The notes: generated by a model from the letters alone, not told the origin. Positions 34,279-43,768 are shown, numbered from the stretch's first letter. The stretch is 64,000 nt of DNA from Virgibacillus chiguensis (GCF_900129865.1 NZ_FQXD01000010.1:86130-150129), one strand, 5' to 3'. Program-made: numbers and translations.

Positions 34279-35427
34279 TTAACCCCTGCCTAGATTTTTT
34301 TCTTTCACTGCTTTTGTCATTTGACTCCAAATGGATCCTTTTGCTTCTTCTCCGTCTTTAATTCGTGCTAAAGCCATTTTTGCTTGCATGCGTACTTCGA
34401 ATTCAGGGTCGTTCACTGCATCTTCCAAAGCTTCTATAGCAGTTTCATCGCCTCGCTCATATAAAAACATCGCAGCACGCCAGCGAACTAATCTGCTTTT
34501 ATCTTTTAGTGCCTCGATCATCGCTGGTATGGCTTCGGAAAAACCAAGGTCGGATAGGCAATCACCTGCCGTTCGCCTTACGTTAACAGCCTTATCTTTT
34601 AGTGCTTTATATAAATATGGAAGCACTTCTTTATTTTCAATCATACCTAAATAGGCAGTAGCTAACCTGCGAACGGATGCTTTTTCATCCGCAAGTGCTT
34701 TATTTAAAACAGGTAAGTCTGCTTTGGAAGGTTCCATGCGGTCTAGTGCAGCATACCGTTCTTTCCAATTGGGGTGATCTAACATCTCCATTGTTACTTT
34801 TTTATGATAGGAAGAAATAAATGACGCATCATTTGTTTTTGCATATTGAATGAGATTATGTAGTCGTTTTTCATCATAGCTTGCAGTAATTTCTTCAACG
34901 ACTTCTTCTCCCACAGTCTCTATCTCGCCATAGCGGGGATTTTGCTCAATCCATTTGCGCTCTTCCAACATATTATCAGATGCCGTTGAAGCTTCCATTA
35001 CGGCGTCCATAAATCGCTCTGGTAAACCAAACCGCTTTTCTGTGTTTCCATCTGTTACTTTTACTTGCATGGGGATGTAGCGAAATAATTGCAAATATAC
35101 TTGAACTTCTCCAAAAGCTTCATCTGTATTTAGGAAACTTGTAGGTGAAATGGCATTATTTTCTTCTGCAGAGCCTAGAACTTCGCTTACTTTGGGCAAG
35201 ATGTCTTCCCAAGCTACACGCGGATTTCGTTCTAAAGCGATAAAGTCGACTACTCTATAAATACCTTTTACTCCGTTAATTTGAAATAATTGCTGTATAT
35301 AGGCAGGTGCATCTTGTAAGTCATCCTGAAGCGTGTAATTGAACGTTTCCCCATCTTGTAATTGTTCATTCACATTAATTTTCATGGAATATGGACTGGG
35401 GGTCGGTTCGATCGATATGATTTGCAT
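34279..35427 (-). CDS. cvfC: conserved virulence factor C-family protein (YpgR/CvfC) with HEAT repeats
   Basis: Protein of 382 residues with an N-terminal Nfu_N-like domain (about 1-90; MQIISIEPTPSPYSMKINVN) and C-terminal HEAT/PBS-lyase-like repeats (about 205-365), visible as ADEKASVRRLATAYLG, LKDKAVNVRRTAGDCLSDLG, LKDKSRLVRWRAAMFLYERG and VNDPEFEVRMQAKMALARI. This matches S. aureus CvfC and B. subtilis YpgR; the molecular role is not known, probably protein-protein contacts. GAGGAGG precedes the ATG at 35427. Confidence 0.88.
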   Translation of the reverse strand: MQIISIEPTPSPYSMKINVNEQLQDGETFNYTLQDDLQDAPAYIQQLFQINGVKGIYRVVDFIALERNPRVAWEDILPKVSEVLGSAEENNAISPTSFLNTDEAFGEVQVYLQLFRYIPMQVKVTDGNTEKRFGLPERFMDAVMEASTASDNMLEERKWIEQNPRYGEIETVGEEVVEEITASYDEKRLHNLIQYAKTNDASFISSYHKKVTMEMLDHPNWKERYAALDRMEPSKADLPVLNKALADEKASVRRLATAYLGMIENKEVLPYLYKALKDKAVNVRRTAGDCLSDLGFSEAIPAMIEALKDKSRLVRWRAAMFLYERGDETAIEALEDAVNDPEFEVRMQAKMALARIKDGEEAKGSIWSQMTKAVKEKNLGRG

Positions 35428-35862
35428 GTTATAAACCTCCTCAAGTATGAAACTTTTTATGAAGTAAAAAATTAAAGTGTGAAACCATATTTTCTAAATA
35501 AATCTTAACAAAAAAGCAGATTATAATCTTGTGCAAGGGCTTCTTCATGGATCGTTTATTCCGTTGGTATTTCACTTTTTCTATTGTGCTTCTTTTCCAA
35601 TTAGATCTAAATGACGGGCGACTCTTGAACAGGGATTGTTCTAGAAGCTTAGATACTGGATAAAACTAGCGCTGCAATTATATGTTATACTAATAAAGTT
35701 GTGTCTTCATAGGAGAGTCTGTCATTATGAATGGAATGATGTAAAAATAATTCCTTACATACTACTTAAGAAAATGAGCTAAGATGATAGTTTGCGAGCC
35801 GTTTATGTAAGCGCAACAAGTTAATGCATAGGGAATAAGTTTCTTGTAAGGGGGAAAAACAG
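35428..35862. other. 435-bp spacer with probable ykhA promoter
   Basis: A divergent region. TGTTATACT near 35682-35690 is a good extended -10 without an obvious -35. AT-rich; no gene was seen. Confidence 0.4.
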
Positions 35863-36339
35863 ATGGAAAAACTACCAATGAGTGCCTCGAGAACGGTTCA
35901 AACAAGACTGGTTTTACCGCCGGATACAAATCATTTAAATACGATATTTGGTGGTAGAATCCTAGCATATATTGATGAAATTGGTGCGTTATGTGCCATG
36001 CAGCATGCTAAAAGTACAGTAGTAACCGCATCGATTGATTCGGTAGATTTTTTATCGCCAGCTAAAGCTGGAGATGCTTTAACGATTGAAGCTTTTGTTA
36101 GTTATACAGGAAGAAGTTCGATGGAAATTTACGTTAAAGTAACAGCGCGTGATTTAATTAATCAAAACGAACGGCTAACGACAGAGTCATTTCTCACGAT
36201 GGTTGCAGTAAATGAGGAAGGCAAGCCAGTACCAGTGCCGCAAGTATATCCAGAAACGGAAGAAGAGAAGATTTTGTATGAGTCGGCACCGTTTCGTAGA
36301 GAGAACCGGAAGCTAAGATATACAAGTCGAAATAAATAA
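35863..36339 (+). CDS. ykhA: acyl-CoA thioesterase, hotdog fold
   Basis: Hydrolyses acyl-CoA esters. The 158 residues cover one hotdog domain; NHLNTIFGGRILAYIDEIGALCA places the catalytic Asp (in IDEIG) and Asn (in HLNTIFGG) as in the BFIT/YkhA group, and VVTASIDSVDFLSPAKAGD follows. A charged C-terminal tail is present as in B. subtilis YkhA. GTAAGGGGG precedes the ATG. Monocistronic with a clear terminator. Confidence 0.9.
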   Translation: MEKLPMSASRTVQTRLVLPPDTNHLNTIFGGRILAYIDEIGALCAMQHAKSTVVTASIDSVDFLSPAKAGDALTIEAFVSYTGRSSMEIYVKVTARDLINQNERLTTESFLTMVAVNEEGKPVPVPQVYPETEEEKILYESAPFRRENRKLRYTSRNK

Positions 36340-36342
36340 GTA

Positions 36343-36390
36343 AAGAAAAAACTGTTGATTTCTTATGGATTGACAGTTTTTTCTTATTTT
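36343..36390 (+). terminator. terminator after ykhA
   Basis: AAGAAAAAACTGT (36343-36355) pairs perfectly with ACAGTTTTTTCTT (36373-36385), immediately after the stop codon. Confidence 0.8.
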
Positions 36391-36661
36391 AATTTATAGA
36401 AAAAAATTTGAAAGAGTCTTATGGAGCAATTCATTATCTATCATACAAATAGATTGCTTGATGAAGGAAATTCTTACACCCAGGTTTTTCATACAAAGTA
36501 CACGTAGCTATTGCTGTAAGACTACCATTTCAAACACTAGAAAATCTATATGACAAGTCTAAGTGGAAATTAAAGCACTTAAATGCCCAATTTTCACTGG
36601 TGGAAAAATACTTCGTGACTAATAAGCAGAATATAATCGTTTTGAACGGAATATGTAACGA
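36391..36661. other. spacer between ykhA and yqxD
   Basis: Convergent AT-rich spacer. No gene, repeat or RNA motif was recognised beyond the ykhA terminator. Confidence 0.5.
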
Positions 36662-37111
36662 TTAGCCGAGTTTTTCTATAAGTAAGGAAAGAAAACGAGT
36701 TTCAAACAATTGCCGATCTTCCTCAGAAAAAGCTTTTGGCCCTTTCGTTCGTTTTCCGCTTTTCCTTGCCATCGCATTTAAGTAACGTGTCTGTAAAAGC
36801 GAATCTATATTTTCATTTGTGTATAGAAATCCTTTATGGTGCATCACATGGCATCCTTTAGCAAGTCCTAATGAAGCGAGTCCATAATCTTGTGTAACAA
36901 TAATATCTCCACGACTTACGAGTTGCATAATACGGTAATCCGCGGCATCAGCCCCTGAATCTACATAGATCGTTTCGACCCCTTCTGGATTTGTTTTACT
37001 AGAATAATGGGAAAAACTTTGCACGAGTGTAACTGGGATGCGATATGCTTGAGCTAACTTTATAATAGACTCTTTAACTGGGCAAGCGTCGGCATCAACA
37101 AATATTTTCAT
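36662..37111 (-). CDS. yqxD: YqxD/YaiI (UPF0178, DUF188) family protein
   Basis: Protein of 149 residues. [13 protein letters not shown] at the start, [32 protein letters not shown] and [15 protein letters not shown] are the conserved blocks of this family. The clustered Asp residues suggest a PIN-like metal site, but no activity is established. GAGG before the ATG at 37111. Confidence 0.92.
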   Translation of the reverse strand: MKIFVDADACPVKESIIKLAQAYRIPVTLVQSFSHYSSKTNPEGVETIYVDSGADAADYRIMQLVSRGDIIVTQDYGLASLGLAKGCHVMHHKGFLYTNENIDSLLQTRYLNAMARKSGKRTKGPKAFSEEDRQLFETRFLSLLIEKLG

Positions 37112-37722
37112 GAAAACAACCTCTCATCTGTTTATCTCGAATAATATGGCGGTAAATGATTCTTCAAAAAATAAGCTTGTAAGAAAATAAAGAAGCAGAT
37201 AACGTTACGTCAACTCCAATTTGTTTGGGATTTTTAGGTCATGCTTTTAGGTTACGAGCAATTCAAAGGCTTATAATTTCCCATGTATGGAAGGGAAGAT
37301 ATGCGATAGGAAAACACAAATTGGTCAGCAGTTTCCCTATCAGATGTAAGCCGAGTTTTCTTCACATGCATTGCAGTGAGCATAATTCGAACAGAAGAAA
37401 AAGTCAAGTAGCGTGAATAAATAGTAAAGGGGTGGATGGAGTTAAAAATGAAAATGCAAAACCTTTGAAATACCTCACAAAGTTAGGAATATAACTCTGT
37501 ATCCATAAAAATGAGCAAAGTAAAAAAATGTATATCTTTTTATAGAGATATCGTTTATAATTACGAACTAATATAACTGTTTTATATGAAACCACACTGT
37601 TGTATACCAATGAAAGAGTAGCAAAAAAAATTAAAGCGATTACTATTTGTTTTATGTACTGTGGGAACATATAAATTCTAGGATGATCCAGCGCAAATGA
37701 AATGTTGACGAGGAGGGAAGTC
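37112..37722. other. 611-bp spacer without a supported gene
   Basis: A hydrophobic minus-strand frame (about 37404-37680) has no ribosome site and overlaps the acetyltransferase start, so it is not called. No repeat or RNA motif was recognised. The region around 37640-37700 should hold the promoter of the acetyltransferase. Confidence 0.45.
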
Positions 37723-38226
37723 ATGCAATTAGTTACACCGAGTTTAAAATGGGAGTCTGAACATCAGGCTTATTGCAAAGAGTGGGGGTCATCAAAAATG
37801 ATCCCAAACAGTTTCAGTTTAGATGGGTATACAGATTACAGTGTTTATTTGAAAGCATTAAGGTTAAAGCAAAAAGGAAGTGAGCATTGGGTTCCCAACT
37901 CTAATTACTTCTTAGTTAACGGGGAACAAAAAATCGTAGCGATGGTTAGTATCCGACATGAGCTGAATGACTTCCTCTGGAGGGAGGGCGGACATATCGG
38001 TTACAGCGTGCGACCATCACAACGTAGAAAAGGGTATGGCGCGAGAATACTAGAGGAAGCTTTAGCTAAATGTAAGCAATTGGAATTAGGAGATATTTTA
38101 GTTACATGTGCGGCAACGAATGTTGGCTCTGCAAAGGTCATTATGCATAATGGTGGCGTAGAAGCTGAATCACATCGAGATGAAAACGATTTGGAAACAA
38201 GACGATTTTGGATAAAGAATGGTTGA
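37723..38226 (+). CDS. GNAT-family N-acetyltransferase
   Basis: Acetyl-CoA-dependent acetyltransferase of 167 residues; the acceptor is unknown. The acetyl-CoA loop is RPSQRRKGYGARIL (about residues 104-117), after VAMVSIRHELNDFL and GGHIGYSV. The form with a long N-terminal region and HxxGYxxRPxxRxKGYG resembles YkkB/YesJ-type amino-acid or small-molecule acetyltransferases. ATG at 37723 is chosen because GAGGAGGGAAGTC lies directly upstream; an earlier ATG at 37702 has none. Confidence 0.82.
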   Translation: MQLVTPSLKWESEHQAYCKEWGSSKMIPNSFSLDGYTDYSVYLKALRLKQKGSEHWVPNSNYFLVNGEQKIVAMVSIRHELNDFLWREGGHIGYSVRPSQRRKGYGARILEEALAKCKQLELGDILVTCAATNVGSAKVIMHNGGVEAESHRDENDLETRRFWIKNG

Positions 38227-38240
38227 ATTCCCTTTTTCAA

Positions 38241-38310
38241 AGCACTATAGCAAAGTTGATTCCGTATCAGCGAAATGATGGCTTACACCACAAAGATTTG
38301 GAGATGATGT
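38241..38310 (+). repeat. worn family A repeat
   Basis: GCACTATAGCAAAGTTGATTCCGTATCAGCGAAATGATGGCTTACACCACAAAGATTTGGAGATGATG (described by its ends) keeps the order of family A blocks but has lost the terminal hairpin. Confidence 0.4.
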
Positions 38311-38385
38311 ACTGCGTAGAGAGTTTCGCAGCATGAATAAGCAAAACAATTAGCAATGGCTTTCTGTTAAAGCTAATAAATAGAC

Positions 38386-38446
38386 AAACCGCATGAAAGC
38401 TCTTCCCGTTTTTGTTTTTGAGTGAGCTCATGCGGTTTATTTTAAA
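38386..38446. terminator. bidirectional terminator
   Basis: AAACCGCATGA (38386-38396) and TCATGCGGTTT (38428-38438) pair perfectly, with T/A-rich flanks on both sides, between the convergent acetyltransferase and lacZ remnant. Confidence 0.7.
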
Positions 38447-38458
38447 AAAATTGTTCCT

Positions 38459-39180
38459 TTAGCTTTGGCATTTTCCCCAATCTACAAGGCTTCGCGTAGT
38501 TAAATCTTTCAGAGTAAGTGGAAAATTAAATGAAAAATCTTCAAAGTTACAACGATATTTATCCAGTTGATCTTGCCCACAGGAATTACTTCCTAATCCG
38601 TTCTGTTGTTTATCCAAGTGAAGGATGAGATAATCGCGTTCCACTGAATTAATCGTATGCTTTGCCATCTCCAAGTCCCGGTCTTCATACTTGGAAACGC
38701 TAAAGTTTAGCGGATTTTCTGTGTGGATGAGTATGCCTTTATTCTGCTTTGCCAAGCCAATCCAATCGCAATCCATATGGTTTCCATTTTCTTGCAATAA
38801 CTCATCTACATGTGCATGGAATATGCCATGGTAAGCGGATTGGCAGGAATCAACGTAGTTCTCGTGTGGACCTAAGCCGCGCCAAGACACGTTGTCGTAT
38901 TGTTGATGAATAATGGATCTTTACTCCAATTCTTTGCAACATGGGTGGTGCATTTTCTTTGCGTCCAGAAGCAATGCCAGCAATGGCGACTTGTAATTTC
39001 CCATCTGGCGTGATGGTATAGCGATAGGTTAAGTCATAGTACCAGGAACTGTTCGTTGTCCCGTAAAAAGCATGGATTATCCAAATAAAATGGTTATCAT
39101 AGTCTACGTTTCGAACGATGTGATGGTCTAAGTGCATAAAGTATTTGGTCGGTAATCCTCTAAAAGATACATATCATTAT
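38459..39180 (-). pseudogene. lacZ: beta-galactosidase (LacZ) C-terminal remnant, frameshifted
   Basis: The 38459-38890 frame encodes the LacZ small-chain end: VSWRGLGPHENYVDS, VSKYEDRDLEMAKHT, DYLILHLDKQQNGLGSNSCG. The preceding part (38850 to about 39180) lies in another frame: FRGLPTKYFMHLDH..NSSWYYDLTYRYTI..KLQVAIAGIASG, with a shift near 38885-38895 (RQR then VSWRGLG). About 230 of roughly 1000 residues remain; the N-terminal and catalytic parts are gone and repeats follow. It cannot be functional. Confidence 0.85.
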
Positions 39181-39292
39181 CGATCAGAGCACGCCCATGT
39201 AAAAACAGGACCTTATTAATTATTACTACGTTTATATTCGCTGAGGATGCCATTATGCCTAAGTTTTTTCCTTATAGAAATGAATATTGTTT

Positions 39293-39575
39293 ACACTATA
39301 GGAAGTATAAGGTTTTATTCGGTTATAGTATAAGCAAAACGGAGCCGTTTTTTTACAAGATAAGAATAATGGAATAGCGGTGTCCGGATCGATCGCACAG
39401 CAACAAAACAGCTTCACTTCATTACCTTAAGTAAGTCATCATTGGTTCGTGCTAAATAGGAAGCCGACAAAAACGAGCTGGCGGAGGGCGTCGGCATATT
39501 CCTGATGCAGGGCATGATTCCTGTCTCAATGAATACTATCCAGTCCCCTGGCTGCTAACCAGAAACTTATGCCTT
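39293..39575 (+). repeat. family A copy followed by family B copy
   Basis: Family A (about 39293-39375: ACACTATAGGAAGTATAAGG..GTTATAGTATAAGCAAAACG) is followed by family B (about 39381-39575: AAGTAAGTCATCATTGGTTCGTGCTAAATAGGAAG described by its blocks; GGCGGAGGGCGTCGGCATA; CCTGGCTGCTAACCAG). The order is A then B, opposite to the other two composites. They occupy the place where the rest of lacZ would be. Confidence 0.65.
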
Positions 39576-39681
39576 TGTTTGAAATTCTAGCAAAGTACTT
39601 TTATATAAAAACTTTAGCAATGATAGCAACATCTTTCCCTTTTGGTACTCCTCTCAAATGGTCTACATTTCCACCTTCAAC

Positions 39682-39742
39682 TTGCTAATTATGTTTATAT
39701 ATTATATACTACATTACAAGACTAATGCACTCATGTACATGA
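39682..39742 (+). promoter_or_regulatory. promoter and operator of the YtrA-type operon
   Basis: TTGCTA (39682-39687), 17 bases, TATACT (39705-39710), then the perfect 12-bp palindrome TCATGTACATGA (39731-39742) just after the expected transcript start. The palindrome fits autoregulation by the GntR repressor encoded first. Confidence 0.65.
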
Positions 39743-39761
39743 CGGAAAGGGGGTTGCAAAT

Positions 39762-40145
39762 TTGCTGTTAGATACGAGTGGGATGAAACCGATTTATATT
39801 CAAATTGCCGAGTGGATAGAAGCAGAAATATTGAATGGAAACTTTTTGCCACATGATAAAGTGTATTCGCAATATACGCTTGCTGATATGTTTACCATTA
39901 ATCCGGCAACGGCGGCAAAAGGATTAAAACTCCTGGCAGAAGAAAATATTTTATACAGTAAACGAGGACTAGGGAAATTTGTAACCCCAGAAGCAAAAGA
40001 AATCATCATGGATAAGCGGAAAAACCAAACATTAAAACAATTATTGGAAGATGTAGTGGTCGAAGCTGAACAGTTAAAGGTGGATGAACAGGAGCTTATG
40101 CAGCTACTTCAAGCAACCATAGCGAAGCGGAAGGGGAGAAAATAA
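39762..40145 (+). CDS. YtrA-subfamily GntR repressor
   Basis: Short GntR protein of 127 residues: winged helix (about 8-75; IYIQIAEWIEAEILNG and NPATAAKGLKLLAEENILYSKRG) followed by a short helical dimer region, without an effector domain. YtrA-type repressors control ABC operons induced by cell-wall or membrane-active antibiotics. TTG start, with GGAAAGGGGG eight bases upstream. Stop and next start overlap (TAATG), so it leads a four-gene operon. Confidence 0.88.
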   Translation: MLLDTSGMKPIYIQIAEWIEAEILNGNFLPHDKVYSQYTLADMFTINPATAAKGLKLLAEENILYSKRGLGKFVTPEAKEIIMDKRKNQTLKQLLEDVVVEAEQLKVDEQELMQLLQATIAKRKGRK

Positions 40146-41035
40146 TGGAAGCGATTGTCTGTGAAGGGTTGACAAAAAAGCAGAAACAATTGACTACGTT
40201 AAAAGAAGTGTCTTTTTCCATTCCTGAAAATACGATCGTAGGCGTTGTCGGTCGAAATGGAGCAGGAAAAACGACATTGCTTAAAATTTTAGCTGGATTA
40301 TGGAGGGCATCAGCTGGAAATGTCCATGTGTTAGGAGAAAATCCGTTTAATAGTTTATATGTATCAACAAATACGATTTACATTAGCAATGAAATGGTAT
40401 TGCCGAACTCGCTTTCTTTATCGGTGTTACTAACAGAAGCAGGTCGTTTTTATCCGCGGTGGAATGACGATCTAGCTAGACGGTTAGTTGAATACTTCGG
40501 GTTTCGGGGCAATGACTTATATACACAGCTTTCAACAGGTAAAAGAAATACATTTAATGCAATTATTGGACTGTCTTCCCGCTGTCCGATCACAATATTT
40601 GATGAGCCAACTACAGGAATGGATCAGGCAGTGCGCAATGATTTTTACCGAGCTTTACTAAAAGATTATTTGCAAGTACCGCGTACAATTTTACTATCTA
40701 GTCATCATTTAGAAGAAGTAGAAGAGTTATTAGAAGCTGTATTGCTACTGGATAGAGGGAAAAAACAACTCTATCTCCCTATGGATGATGTAAAACATGA
40801 AGCTGTAGGTTTAACGGGGAGAACAGAGATGGTTTATACATATACACAAGCCAAAACGGTCTTTTATCGAGAAAGTATTGGTATGGATACAACGTATACG
40901 GTGATAAAAGCGAATCAAGTGGATATGGAAAAAGCAAAACAGCTCGGTATTCAGGTAACTCCTGTATCCGCAAGTGATTTTTGTGTTTACCTAACGCGTG
41001 CAGGAAAAGGAGCGATTGATGATGTCTTTCAATAA
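40145..41035 (+). CDS. ABC transporter ATP-binding protein (YtrB type)
   Basis: ATPase of 296 residues: Walker A GRNGAGKTTLL (about 36-46), signature LSTGKRNTFN, Walker B ITIFDEPTTGMD and H-loop SSHHLEE. The signature replaces the usual LSGGQ with LSTGK, as common in YtrB-like proteins. It overlaps both neighbours. Partner permease follows. Role probably export of, or protection from, an envelope-active compound; inferred from the operon type. Confidence 0.9.
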   Translation: MEAIVCEGLTKKQKQLTTLKEVSFSIPENTIVGVVGRNGAGKTTLLKILAGLWRASAGNVHVLGENPFNSLYVSTNTIYISNEMVLPNSLSLSVLLTEAGRFYPRWNDDLARRLVEYFGFRGNDLYTQLSTGKRNTFNAIIGLSSRCPITIFDEPTTGMDQAVRNDFYRALLKDYLQVPRTILLSSHHLEEVEELLEAVLLLDRGKKQLYLPMDDVKHEAVGLTGRTEMVYTYTQAKTVFYRESIGMDTTYTVIKANQVDMEKAKQLGIQVTPVSASDFCVYLTRAGKGAIDDVFQ

Positions 41036-41756
41036 TATTTCGCTGTCATCCATTGTTTGGAAGCAGTACCAATATAAACAAAAAAGCTATGTTGGTATGT
41101 ATATGTCTTTAATGGTATTGCAGCTTATTGCAATACTAATTTCTATAGAAGGTACACTTTACACGGGGGAAACTACGGATGTTTTTACTTTAAACATGCA
41201 TCACTATTCTGCAGATGTCGCCTTCTTCTTCACCGTTATATGGGGAGGGATCAGCGCTACATTGCTTACGACAAAGGGATATTGGGTAGAAAATTTTATG
41301 TTTGTAACGAATCGTCTTAGCAATCATTTGGCAAATATTATGTTATTGACTACGGTAAGCATTGTAGGTGGGATAACGGCATTGTTAACCAAGTATGTAA
41401 ATGTCGTTATGCACTATATGTTGCGTGATGAACCGATTATACAAATAAGTACGTTAGAAAGTTCTGAGCTGATTGCTGGTGTCCTAGCTATGATTTTATA
41501 TATATTGTTCGCTTGTGCGATTGGGTATGTATACGGAATTATTCTACAATGGAATCGTTTTATAGCAATTGTCATTCCAGTTTTGCTCGTTGGTTTGAAC
41601 TTTGGACTCGGCTATATAGGCTTATATGCAACAATGTATGATTTTTATCTTCAAGAAACTTCTTTCCTGTTATTTATAATAAAAGTGCTAGTTACAATTA
41701 CTGGTTTATTTGGTTTAGCCATTGTTCTATCTAATAGGAAGGAGGAATTGAAATAA
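41019..41756 (+). CDS. ABC transporter permease-like membrane protein
   Basis: Membrane protein of about 245 residues with six hydrophobic segments, beginning MMSFNNISLSSIVWKQYQYK. It shows no strong family motif but has the size and position of the YtrC/YtrD permeases. ATG at 41019 is chosen for AAAGGAG six bases upstream; it overlaps the ATPase gene by 17 bases. Its end overlaps the next start. Confidence 0.75.
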   Translation: MMSFNNISLSSIVWKQYQYKQKSYVGMYMSLMVLQLIAILISIEGTLYTGETTDVFTLNMHHYSADVAFFFTVIWGGISATLLTTKGYWVENFMFVTNRLSNHLANIMLLTTVSIVGGITALLTKYVNVVMHYMLRDEPIIQISTLESSELIAGVLAMILYILFACAIGYVYGIILQWNRFIAIVIPVLLVGLNFGLGYIGLYATMYDFYLQETSFLLFIIKVLVTITGLFGLAIVLSNRKEELK

Positions 41757-42442
41757 TGGGCGTTTTAGCGTATTTGCCTCTGTTAATTTTGCTTCTGTTT
41801 GTTGCCATTATTTTTGGTGTTCTCAAACTCTCTAAACATCGTTTTCGTCATTACCATCAATATGTAAAGTTTATTTTTCTAGGGTATGTCAGCCTACTAT
41901 TGATTGCTGCCGGGATCTCAATTTTTGTTCCATATAATGAAGTTGTTAAAAGCGATGCGAAGAAAACGGATATCTTTTTGAATAATTATTTTGCAGGTGA
42001 CCGCCATTGGCAGGATGTAGATTCCTCCTATCAGCAAAAACAATGGGAGTTTTCTGTATCTTCTAATCAACCATTACATATAGTATCGCCTGATGGTGGC
42101 ATGGATGTGTATGTGGAAAGAACAGGGGATTTGCAAAATAAAATTGACATCCGTTATTTTCAGTCTCCACACTTTATTAATGGTATCAATGTGATGCAAT
42201 TTATAGAAGAAGATGTATTTCCAATCGTTACATTTCAAGACTCGCAACTGACGATAAGGGAGCCGAAAAGCATAGAAAAAAACTTTTATACGATACAATC
42301 GGAGCTCCCATTTAAACAGTTTAGCGAAGAAAGCAACTTGTCAGATGGGGCGTTTCGTGACGGTGAAAGAATCTTGTTGATTCGTGCTAGTGAGGATATA
42401 GAATTGAAGCCGGATGGCAACATCACATATATTAATCAATAA
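41756..42442 (+). CDS. membrane-anchored protein of unknown function in the ABC operon
   Basis: 228 residues: two N-terminal membrane helices (about 5-22 and 38-58) and a soluble C-terminal region of about 165 residues, probably outside the cell. It contains SPDGGMDVYVERTGDLQNKIDIRYF, suggesting a beta-rich domain. Family not recognised. It starts in the stop codon of the permease gene (TAATG), so it is translated with the transporter and may be an accessory subunit. Confidence 0.7.
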   Translation: MGVLAYLPLLILLLFVAIIFGVLKLSKHRFRHYHQYVKFIFLGYVSLLLIAAGISIFVPYNEVVKSDAKKTDIFLNNYFAGDRHWQDVDSSYQQKQWEFSVSSNQPLHIVSPDGGMDVYVERTGDLQNKIDIRYFQSPHFINGINVMQFIEEDVFPIVTFQDSQLTIREPKSIEKNFYTIQSELPFKQFSEESNLSDGAFRDGERILLIRASEDIELKPDGNITYINQ

Positions 42443-42856
42443 CAATCGGATAGTAGATAAGTCTCTAAGGAAATGCTGTAATCGGAGAAATTGACATTTA
42501 CAGTGTATCTAGATAAGGGGACTTTTTGCTTGTGTTTTTAAAAAGAGTATAAATTTTTTTGTAGTATAAGAAAAACGACGGCGTTCTATCGTCATCAAGA
42601 CTTTTGCGATAACCGTCGTTTTTATTTTATTGAAATGTACAACAAATATGAAAGAAGTCAACATTGCAAGCGTATTGTCTTTAAAACATTGCCATTTGTC
42701 CGTTGCATTGCTACTTCCTACCTACTTGGGAAGAATATTTTTGTAAACAAATATAGGCAAAAGTTCCTCTTAAAACAAAGTTTTCAATACTATATAATAG
42801 AAGTAAGTGGATGAAAGACAACATATAGCTGGAAGACAGAAGTCCGAGGTGAGGAA
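42443..42856. other. spacer containing a family A repeat
   Basis: A family A copy spans about 42541-42628, ending in a hairpin GACGG..CCGTC followed by GTTTTTATTTT that could act as terminator for the ABC operon. The remainder is AT-rich with no gene. Confidence 0.6.
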
Positions 42857-43276
42857 ATGGAATCATTGCATTGGATTAATGGACAAATTACCCGAACACA
42901 AAATTCACTATATATGCTTCATCTTCAATTAGATGAAAAAAGAAGAGATCTAGAACGACTTGTATTAGCACAAGCAAATTTACAGGAGAACCAGGAAAAA
43001 CTCAAACAGTATAAAACACAGTGTACAAAGCCAGATTTAACTGAAAATACATGGGCGGGTCACTTAGCAGATCAATATGAGCAGTGGAAAGAACTTACGC
43101 TGTTTAGAAGTTATATTGATTTATATGATTATCAATTAACCCAAACGTTGGAGCAATTAAATGATAAAATTAAAGAAACGAAACAATCCATTATTGATAT
43201 CCGTATGGATTTGTCAACTCAAAGTCATATTTTAGATGATTTATATGGGAAACAACGAAGGGAGTTATTGAATTAA
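42857..43276 (+). CDS. YwqH-like DUF5082 protein (LXG toxin partner type)
   Basis: Helical protein of 139 residues, mostly coiled coil, with a WAG turn (ENTWAGHLADQYEQW, about residue 61-75) matching the W-x-G of DUF5082 proteins such as B. subtilis YwqH. Such small helical proteins pair with LXG-domain toxins of the type VII secretion system. GAGGTGAGGA precedes the ATG. It overlaps the next gene (TAATG). No LXG toxin or immunity gene follows, so partner and role are open. Confidence 0.7.
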   Translation: MESLHWINGQITRTQNSLYMLHLQLDEKRRDLERLVLAQANLQENQEKLKQYKTQCTKPDLTENTWAGHLADQYEQWKELTLFRSYIDLYDYQLTQTLEQLNDKIKETKQSIIDIRMDLSTQSHILDDLYGKQRRELLN

Positions 43277-43557
43277 TGAGTGACGAAATTAAGGTAACCC
43301 ATACTCCAATTCAAAAAGCGATTACAAATGTAGAAACAACGAGCAATCAATTGCATGTGAATAGGATAAGTACGCAATTAGCCAACAATACACTTGGTAT
43401 GGCAAGAAAATTAGAAGAAATGAATGACTTGCTAGAGGATCTTATTTCGAAATACCAAGCATTGTTATTAGAACACGGAGAAACAACAATGAAAGCGGTT
43501 AATTTATTTATCGAATCGGAACAGGCTACTGCTTCATCCATGAATTTGATAAAATAA
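43276..43557 (+). CDS. YwqI-like DUF5344 protein
   Basis: 93-residue helical protein resembling B. subtilis YwqI (DUF5344), the second small partner in ywqHIJ-type LXG operons. It starts within the stop codon of the preceding gene. TSNQLHVNRISTQLANN and the long C-terminal helix fit a two-helix hairpin as in WXG100-like proteins. The expected LXG toxin gene is missing downstream; an rRNA methyltransferase follows after 211 bp. Confidence 0.65.
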   Translation: MSDEIKVTHTPIQKAITNVETTSNQLHVNRISTQLANNTLGMARKLEEMNDLLEDLISKYQALLLEHGETTMKAVNLFIESEQATASSMNLIK

Positions 43558-43768
43558 GTAGAAACAATTGTCACACAATTATTAGGCTGTTCATAAAAGT
43601 TTTACATATGAAAGAAATCATTCATTACATGGAACAATTGATTGTGAAATTAAGTACATTATAAAGGCACTTGCCATAAGATTTGACACATACAATCGGG
43701 TTAAAGAGCTTTTCATTTCTTTATTGGCATGCCATAATAAAGAAAAAACGTAGGTTAGGAATGAAAAA

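Noticed and set aside
37404-37724. Hydrophobic minus-strand frame of about 106 codons
   Set aside because: No ribosome site, overlaps the acetyltransferase start on the other strand; AT-rich DNA readily gives hydrophobic frames.
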